From Pseudomonadota bacterium (GTDB lineage Bacteria; Pseudomonadota; Gammaproteobacteria; Burkholderiales; Rhodocyclaceae): a DNA stretch of 57,977 nt. This document shows positions 52,454 through 57,977 of this stretch, one piece after another (the stretch's first letter is position 1; every line of letters starts with the position of its first letter). Made by a program: the position numbers and the translations under genes. The notes under the pieces were generated by a model that searched no databases, was not told where the DNA came from, and saw only the letters and a list, made by a program, of their open reading frames with translations. The stretch covers positions 1-57,977 of the forward strand of contig JAFEFM010000484.1 of the NCBI GenBank assembly GCA_018240585.1, in the 5' to 3' direction.

Positions 52454-53304
52454 ATGCTTCGTTTACCACGCTGATCGGGGCGCTGGATCTGGCCCAGCGT
52501 CTGCGCGACCCCGACTGGGTGGTCGTCGATTGCCGCTTCGATCTGGCGAATCCGGATTTCGGCTACCAGGCCTGGCGCCGCAGCCACATTCCTGGCGCGC
52601 GCTTTCTCGATCTCGATACCGATCTGTCGGGCTTTCGCACCGGCGACAACGGCCGCCACCCGCTTCCCGATCCGGCGCAACTCGCTGCCCGCCTGGGCGA
52701 ATGCGGCATCGACAACCACAGCCAGGTCGTCGCCTACGATGACACCGGCGGCATGTTCGCTGCGCGGCTGTGGTGGCTGATGCGCTGGCTCGGTCATCAC
52801 CGCGCCGCGGTGCTCGATGGCGGCCTGCAGGCATGGTGCCGGGCCAGTCAGGCACTCGACGGCGAAACGCCCGAGCCGATACAGCGCAGCTACACGTTCT
52901 CGCTGCAGCCAGGCCGGGTGGACGCCGACTACGTTGCCGCCCATCTTGGCCGGCCGGACATGGTGCTGATCGATGCCCGCAGCCCCGACCGGTTCCGCGG
53001 CGAGAACGAGATACTGGATCCCGTCGGCGGGCACATTCCGGGCGCAATCAACCGCTTCTTCCGCGACAACCTGGGCGCGGACGGCTGCTTCAAGCAGGCC
53101 TCGGTGCTGCGCGAGGAATTCGGTGCCCTCCTCGCCGCGCGCAATCCACACCAGGTCGTGCATCAGTGCGGATCGGGCGTCACCGCGTGCCACAACCTGC
53201 TCGCGATGGAAGCCGCCGGCTTTCCCGGCTCGCGCCTGTATGCCGGTTCGTGGAGCGAATGGTGCGCCGACCCCTCCCGTCCGGTCGCGACCGGCCAGGC
53301 CTGA
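52450..53304 (+). CDS. sseA: Two-domain sulfurtransferase (3-mercaptopyruvate type)
   Basis: The 284-residue protein has two rhodanese domains; the C-terminal one has the loop CGSGVTA, which suits 3-mercaptopyruvate sulfurtransferase better than thiosulfate (CRKGVTA). It transfers sulfur from mercaptopyruvate to cyanide, thiols or persulfide acceptors. The GTG start overlaps the upstream stop. It converges with murI, 5 nt away. Confidence 0.88.
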   Translation: MNASFTTLIGALDLAQRLRDPDWVVVDCRFDLANPDFGYQAWRRSHIPGARFLDLDTDLSGFRTGDNGRHPLPDPAQLAARLGECGIDNHSQVVAYDDTGGMFAARLWWLMRWLGHHRAAVLDGGLQAWCRASQALDGETPEPIQRSYTFSLQPGRVDADYVAAHLGRPDMVLIDARSPDRFRGENEILDPVGGHIPGAINRFFRDNLGADGCFKQASVLREEFGALLAARNPHQVVHQCGSGVTACHNLLAMEAAGFPGSRLYAGSWSEWCADPSRPVATGQA

Positions 53305-53309
53305 ACGCG

Positions 53310-54125
53310 CTACCAGTCGACCTTCTCGAGCTGCCCCAGGGAACGGCCCAGGAAACGCTCGCCTATGGTCTGGAAGCGTAGCGGCACGTCGCTGACGACG
53401 TAACGGTAGCTCGCCGGTGCGCTGCCGCCCTGCGCCAGACCCTCATGCTGCAGACGTTGCGCAGCAAATTCCGCCGTGGTGACGGCCGAATCGATGAGTT
53501 TGACCGCCGGTCCGGCGACATCGCGCAACAGCGGCTTGAGCAGCGGGTAATGCGTGCAACCGAGCACCAGGCTGTCGACTTCTTCCGCCAGCACCGGGCG
53601 CAGGTATTCCTGCGCAGTCAGGCGCGTGACTTCGTGGTCCAGCCAGCCCTCTTCCACCAGCGGCACGAACAACGGGCAGGCCTGCGAATACACCCGCACC
53701 GTCGGATCGAGCGCATGCATGCGACGAGCATAGGCGTTGCTGTTGATGGTGGTGGGCGTGCCGATCACGCCGATGCGTCCGCCGGGCGACTCGGCCACCG
53801 CCGCGCGCGCACCGGCCTCGATGACGTCCAGCACCGGGACGCCCCGCGCCAGCCGGTGCACCACGTGCGCAGCCACCGCCGCGATGGTGTTGCAGGCGAT
53901 GATCAGCATCTTCACGTCGCGTTGCAGCAGGAAGCGGGTGATCTGCTCGGTAAACTGCTCGATCGTGGCGACCGACTTCACGCCGTAAGGCACTCGCGCG
54001 GTGTCACCGAAATAGATGATGTTCTCGAACGGCAGGCGCTCCATCAGCGCCCGCACGACGGTCAACCCGCCGACGCCGGAGTCGAACACCCCGATCGGGC
54101 GCGCGGCGTCGGTCGCCGTCAGCAC
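53310..54125 (-). CDS. murI: Glutamate racemase
   Basis: The 271-residue enzyme has both catalytic cysteines, in IIACNTIAAV and LVLGCTHYPLL, and IGVFDSGVGGLTV at the N-terminus. It makes D-glutamate for peptidoglycan. The GTG at 54125 is the only start just before the conserved region; its Shine-Dalgarno is weak. It follows tyrS by 40 nt on the same strand. Confidence 0.94.
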   Translation of the reverse strand: MLTATDAARPIGVFDSGVGGLTVVRALMERLPFENIIYFGDTARVPYGVKSVATIEQFTEQITRFLLQRDVKMLIIACNTIAAVAAHVVHRLARGVPVLDVIEAGARAAVAESPGGRIGVIGTPTTINSNAYARRMHALDPTVRVYSQACPLFVPLVEEGWLDHEVTRLTAQEYLRPVLAEEVDSLVLGCTHYPLLKPLLRDVAGPAVKLIDSAVTTAEFAAQRLQHEGLAQGGSAPASYRYVVSDVPLRFQTIGERFLGRSLGQLEKVDW

Positions 54126-54165
54126 GCACGCCCCCTGCCCGCGCCGACGCGCGCCGCTACCTCGC

Positions 54166-55365
54166 TCATTCCAGCACCACCGCAGCGAACTTGCGCTTGC
54201 CCACCTGCAGCACGACGGAGGCACCGGCGGCCAGCACCAGCCCCTTGTCATCCACCCGCTCGCCGTTCAGCTTCACCGCGCCTTGCTCGATCATGCGCAT
54301 GGCTTCTGAAGTCGATCCGGTGAGGCCGGCCTGCTTGAGCACCTGGAACACCGGCAGCCCCTCGGCGCCCACCTGCACGCGCACTTCGGGCAGATCCTCG
54401 GGAATCGCATTGCGCTGGAAGCGCGCCTCGAAATCGGCCAGCGCCTCTTCGGCGGCCTTCCGGCCGTGGAAGCGCCCGACGAGTTCCATCGCCAGCATGA
54501 CCTTGACGTCGCGCGGGTTGCGTCCGCCCTCGACCTCGCTACGCAATTGCACGATCTCGGCCGTCGAACGGAAGGACAACAGGTCGTAGTAGCGCCACAT
54601 CAGCGTGTCCGACACCGACATCGTCTTGCCGAAGATCTCCTTGGGCGCTTCGGCGATGCCGATGTAGTTGCCGAGCGACTTGGACATCTTGTTGACGCCA
54701 TCCAGCCCCTCGAGCAGCGGCACCATCACCACGCACTGCGGCGCCTGGCCGTAGTGCTTCTGCAACTCGCGCCCCATCAGCAGGTTGAAGCGCTGGTCGG
54801 TACCGCCAAGTTCGACATCGGCCTTCATCGCCACCGAGTCATAGCCCTGGCACAGCGGGTACAGGAACTCGTGGATCGCGATCGACTGGTTGTTGGCGTA
54901 GCGCTTGGAGAAATCGTCGCGCTCGAGCATGCGTGCCACCGTCTGCTGCGCCGCGAGACGGATCATGCCGGCCGAACCGAGCCCTTCCATCCAGGCGGAG
55001 TTGAAGCAGATCTCCGTCTTCTCGGGGTCGAGAATCTTGAACACCTGCTCCTGGTAGGTCTTCGCGTTGTCGGCGATCTGCTCGCGAGACAGCGGCGGCC
55101 GGGTGGCGTTCTTGCCGCTGGGGTCGCCGATCATCCCGGTGAAGTCGCCGATCAGGAACATCACATGGTGCCCCAGCTCCTGGAAATGGCGCATCTTGTT
55201 GATCAGCACGGTGTGGCCCAGATGCAGGTCGGGGGCGGTGGGGTCGAAACCGGCCTTGATACGCAGCGGACGCCCGCTCTTGAGCTTCTCGACCAGCTCG
55301 GCCTCGATCAGCAGTTCATCCGTGCCACGCTTGATCAGGTCGATCGCGGCCTGAACATCACTCAT
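54166..55365 (-). CDS. tyrS: Tyrosyl-tRNA synthetase
   Basis: The 399-residue class I synthetase has HLGH at 48-51, KMSKS near 230, and a C-terminal S4 RNA-binding domain (about 340-399, [18 protein letters not shown]). It charges tRNA-Tyr. Its start is 89 nt from the divergent M23 peptidase gene. Confidence 0.97.
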   Translation of the reverse strand: MSDVQAAIDLIKRGTDELLIEAELVEKLKSGRPLRIKAGFDPTAPDLHLGHTVLINKMRHFQELGHHVMFLIGDFTGMIGDPSGKNATRPPLSREQIADNAKTYQEQVFKILDPEKTEICFNSAWMEGLGSAGMIRLAAQQTVARMLERDDFSKRYANNQSIAIHEFLYPLCQGYDSVAMKADVELGGTDQRFNLLMGRELQKHYGQAPQCVVMVPLLEGLDGVNKMSKSLGNYIGIAEAPKEIFGKTMSVSDTLMWRYYDLLSFRSTAEIVQLRSEVEGGRNPRDVKVMLAMELVGRFHGRKAAEEALADFEARFQRNAIPEDLPEVRVQVGAEGLPVFQVLKQAGLTGSTSEAMRMIEQGAVKLNGERVDDKGLVLAAGASVVLQVGKRKFAAVVLE

Positions 55366-55454
55366 TCGACTTCTCCAAAAACCTTTTCAGGGCAGGGGAA
55401 ACATTTGTTAGAATCCAATCCGTTTTTTGTCCACTTCTGGAGCCGGACGCCCCG

Positions 55455-56780
55455 ATGCAGACCAGAAAGACCCGGATTCTAGCCGATCTGCCGACCCAAC
55501 TCCTCACCCGCCCGCGCGCGTGGGCGCTGACGGGGGTCGTCGGCCTCTCCCTGATGGGCGTGGTGGCAGCCGTTGCCGTTCCCCAGCAGGGCCCCTCACA
55601 GATTCCCACCTCCGCCGTCGTCGAGACGCTGTCTTCGCCGGTTGCCGTCTCCCCTGCCAGCTCCGACCTGCCCTTCGTCAGCGAACTGCGTGTGCAGGGC
55701 GGCGACACCGCACAAACCCTCTTCCGCCGCCTGCGCATCGAAGATCCGCAGGCGCTTGCGATGCTGACCGAATCCAGTGACGGCCGTCAGGCCCTGCGCC
55801 AGTTGCGCGCGGGTCGCACCGTCACCGCGATGGTGCATGGCGACGGCCGCATCCAGTCCTTGCGCCTGCCGGTCGGCCAGGACGGCGAGCGCATCGTGCT
55901 CGAGCGTGGCGACGGCGGACGGCTCACGCTGCGCACGGACCGGGAAGCCGCGACGACGACGCTGGTCGAGATGCGTTCCGGCGTGATCCGCAGCTCGCTG
56001 TACGCGGCGACCGACGCTGCAGAATTGCCCGACGAGGTCGCGAACAAGCTCGTCGAGCTGTTCGGTACCGAGATCGACTTCCACACCGACCTGCGCAAGG
56101 GCGATCGCTTCAACGTGATCTACGAGGCGGTCTACGATCGCGGCGCGCCGGTCCGCGCCGGACGCGTGCTGGCCGCCGAATTCGTGAACCAGGGCGAGAG
56201 CCACGTCGTCGTGCTGCATCAGCGCGCGGACAAGGAGCAGTACTACACGGCCGACGGTCGCAGCCTGGGGCAGGCCTTCCTGCGTTCGCCGCTGGAGTTC
56301 TCGCGCGTGACCTCGGGCTTTGGCGGGCGCATCCATCCCATCCTGAACCGCGCGCGCGACCACAAGGGCGTCGACTTCGGCGCTCCGACCGGCACGCCGG
56401 TCAAGGCCACTTCCGACGGCGTCGTCGAGTTCGCGGGCACCCAGCGCGGCTACGGCAACCTGATCGTGCTGCAGCACCGCGGCAAGATCTCCACCGCCTA
56501 CGCGCACCTCCACGGCTTCGCCTCCGGCCTCAGGCAGGGCCAGGCGGTCAGCCAGGGCGATCTCATCGGTTACGTCGGCACCACAGGCATGTCCACCGGT
56601 CCGCACCTGCACTACGAGGTGCGCATCGACGGCGAAGCGCACGACCCGATGTCGGTCGAACTGCCGATCGCCAATGCACTCGAAGGGCGCGAACTGCAGG
56701 CGTTCAAACGCGACACGGCGCCGCTGCTGCACCGCTTCGCGCTGCTCAATCGCGACACGCAGGTGGCCCGCGCCGATTAG
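55455..56780 (+). CDS. M23-family peptidoglycan endopeptidase (LytM domain)
   Basis: The 441-residue protein has an N-terminal membrane anchor (about 23-44), a periplasmic linker with an OapA/LysM-like region, and a C-terminal LytM domain. The zinc motifs are HKGVDFG, HLHGF and HLHYEV, all present, so it should be an active DD-endopeptidase of the MepM type. It is divergent from tyrS, a common betaproteobacterial arrangement. A terminator follows. Confidence 0.93.
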   Translation: MQTRKTRILADLPTQLLTRPRAWALTGVVGLSLMGVVAAVAVPQQGPSQIPTSAVVETLSSPVAVSPASSDLPFVSELRVQGGDTAQTLFRRLRIEDPQALAMLTESSDGRQALRQLRAGRTVTAMVHGDGRIQSLRLPVGQDGERIVLERGDGGRLTLRTDREAATTTLVEMRSGVIRSSLYAATDAAELPDEVANKLVELFGTEIDFHTDLRKGDRFNVIYEAVYDRGAPVRAGRVLAAEFVNQGESHVVVLHQRADKEQYYTADGRSLGQAFLRSPLEFSRVTSGFGGRIHPILNRARDHKGVDFGAPTGTPVKATSDGVVEFAGTQRGYGNLIVLQHRGKISTAYAHLHGFASGLRQGQAVSQGDLIGYVGTTGMSTGPHLHYEVRIDGEAHDPMSVELPIANALEGRELQAFKRDTAPLLHRFALLNRDTQVARAD

Positions 56781-56820
56781 CCGGGGGGCTGCTGCGCGCC
56801 TCACCGGGCGCATCAAGCAC

Positions 56821-56846
56821 ACGGGGCGCCGACGGCGCCCCGTTTT
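56821..56846 (+). terminator. Terminator after the M23 gene
   Basis: ACGGGGCGCC and GGCGCCCCGT form a 10-bp stem with a 3-nt loop followed by TTT. Confidence 0.9.
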
Positions 56847-56870
56847 CATTCCACGCTGCCGCCGAGAAAG

Positions 56871-57221
56871 TCAGACGGAGAAGGAAGAACCACAGCCGCA
56901 GGTGCTGGTGGCGTTAGGATTGCGAATCACGAACTGCGAGCCTTCCAGGCCTTCGGAGTAATCGATCTCGGCACCAACGAGATACTGGTAGCTCATCGGG
57001 TCGATGAGCAGCGTGACGCCGTTCTTCTCGTAAGCCGTATCGTCCTCGTTCACTTCCTCGTCGAAAGTGAAGCCGTACTGGAAGCCGGAGCAGCCACCGC
57101 CGGACACGAACACACGGAGTTTCAGACCGGGATTGCCTTCCTCTTCGATCAGCTCGCGAACCTTGTTCGCGGCACTGTCGGTAAAGACGAGAATTTCGGG
57201 GGTTTCGGCTACAGCGTTCAT
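56871..57221 (-). CDS. erpA: Iron-sulfur cluster insertion protein ErpA
   Basis: The 116-residue A-type carrier has the conserved Cys44 (GGGCSGF), Cys108 and Cys110 (CGCGSSFSV). It delivers [Fe-S] clusters to target proteins. GAGGAGAAAAT fixes the ATG at 57221. It lies downstream of argC on the same strand, as in many betaproteobacteria. Confidence 0.95.
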   Translation of the reverse strand: MNAVAETPEILVFTDSAANKVRELIEEEGNPGLKLRVFVSGGGCSGFQYGFTFDEEVNEDDTAYEKNGVTLLIDPMSYQYLVGAEIDYSEGLEGSQFVIRNPNATSTCGCGSSFSV

Positions 57222-57312
57222 ATTTTCTCCTCTGCAGGGGTATGGGGCGGATGATGCGCCATCCGCCCCTTTATCGTCAAAATCTGATTGTCCGGGACGT
57301 GACAAGTTCCCG

Positions 57313-57977
57313 TCACGGGCTGACCGGCACGATGTCGAGCGCGGTGCTCTCTTCGAAGCCGAACATGATGTTGAGGTTCTGCACCGCTTGGCCGGCCGCG
57401 CCCTTCACCAGGTTGTCGATCACCGACAGCACCACCACCGTGTCGCCGCCCTGCGGCCGATGCACCGCGATGCGGCAAAGATTGGAGGCGCGCACCGAGC
57501 GCGTCTCCGGATGGCTGCCCGCCGGCATCACGTCGACGAAGGGCTCTCCCGCGAAACGTCGCTCGTAGAGGGCCTGCAGGTCGACATCCTTCGTCAGACG
57601 CGCGTAAAGGGTGGCGTGGATGCCGCGGATCATCGGCGTGAGGTGCGGGACGAAAGTCAGCCCCACCGCCTGGCCGGCGAAGCGCGTCAGCCCCTGGCGG
57701 ATCTCCGGCAGATGGCGGTGGCCCGCCACGCCGTAGGCCTTGAAGCTGTCCGCCGACTCCGAGAACAGGGTGTGCACCTCCGCCTTGCGGCCGGCGCCGG
57801 ATACGCCCGACTTGGCGTCGGCGATGAGGTGGGACAGGTCGACCGCACCGGCTTCGACCAGCGGCAGGAAGCCGAGCTGCACCGCAGTCGGATAGCAGCC
57901 GGGGTTGGCCAGCACACGCGCCTTGCGGATCTGTTCGCGGCTGGTCTCGGGCAGGCCATACACGGCCTCGGCGACGA
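57313..57977 (-). CDS. argC: N-acetyl-gamma-glutamyl-phosphate reductase, C-terminal part
   Basis: The gene runs off the right edge; the visible 221 codons include the catalytic Cys in [24 protein letters not shown] and [11 protein letters not shown]. ArgC makes N-acetylglutamate semialdehyde in arginine synthesis. The reading frame continues through the last base of the window. erpA follows 91 nt downstream. Confidence 0.95.
   Translation of the reverse strand, partial: VAEAVYGLPETSREQIRKARVLANPGCYPTAVQLGFLPLVEAGAVDLSHLIADAKSGVSGAGRKAEVHTLFSESADSFKAYGVAGHRHLPEIRQGLTRFAGQAVGLTFVPHLTPMIRGIHATLYARLTKDVDLQALYERRFAGEPFVDVMPAGSHPETRSVRASNLCRIAVHRPQGGDTVVVLSVIDNLVKGAAGQAVQNLNIMFGFEESTALDIVPVSP

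Overview
The window is high-GC proteobacterial chromosome with dense, mostly short operons. Gene content and protein style suggest a denitrifier-like betaproteobacterium of the Rhodocyclales (Thauera/Azoarcus type). The reasons are a full cbb3 oxidase cluster with FNR and a DNR-like regulator, a glyoxylate bypass, DUF2917, and a SoxYZ/flavocytochrome c module. The taxonomic call is inference. I see no rRNA operon, insertion sequence, prophage or CRISPR array. Very long open frames antisense to real genes are a by-product of the GC-rich codon usage.

Region 1 (1-18.3 kb) is a micro-oxic respiration and copper island. It holds the start of ppa, copA-copZ with a divergent MerR-family regulator, a SafE-like membrane protein, hemN, fnr, a SirB2-like protein, a DNR-like regulator, a beta-CASP nuclease divergent from uspA, then fixH-ccoG, ccoNOQP and ccoI-ccoS. 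FNR-type boxes sit before hemN/fnr, before uspA, before ccoN, and in the gap between ccoS and ccoN. The last of these, with a -10 hexamer and a strong terminator, outlines a candidate FNR-activated small RNA of about 100 nt, which is the most interesting signal here.

Region 2 (18.4-32.7 kb) carries a short-chain dehydrogenase with a palindromic operator over its promoter, an MFS exporter, a GcvR-like ACT protein, a tRNA-Thr(CGT)/initiator tRNA-Met operon, a LysR regulator divergent from a TSUP permease and malate synthase, a run of membrane proteins (EamA, Gate-domain, LrgA, LrgB, BT1), an EF-G paralogue and an orphan DUF4212 protein.

Region 3 (32.7-45 kb) has soxYZ divergent from fccAB (periplasmic sulfide/thiosulfate handling). 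It continues with coaBC-dut-nudix divergent from radC, rpmB-rpmG, a cold-shock gene, clpS-clpA, rraA and isocitrate lyase. The aceA leader carries an 18-bp palindrome whose half recurs in the promoter of the TSUP-aceB unit, which suggests common control of the two glyoxylate-bypass loci.

Region 4 (44.4-58 kb) has a Spy/CpxP-like periplasmic protein divergent from an OmpR/HK two-component pair, a GcvA-like LysR divergent from a DUF2917 gene, glpK-glpD, a SpoIIAA-like protein coupled to a sulfurtransferase, tyrS-murI, an M23 peptidase, erpA and the 3' part of argC.
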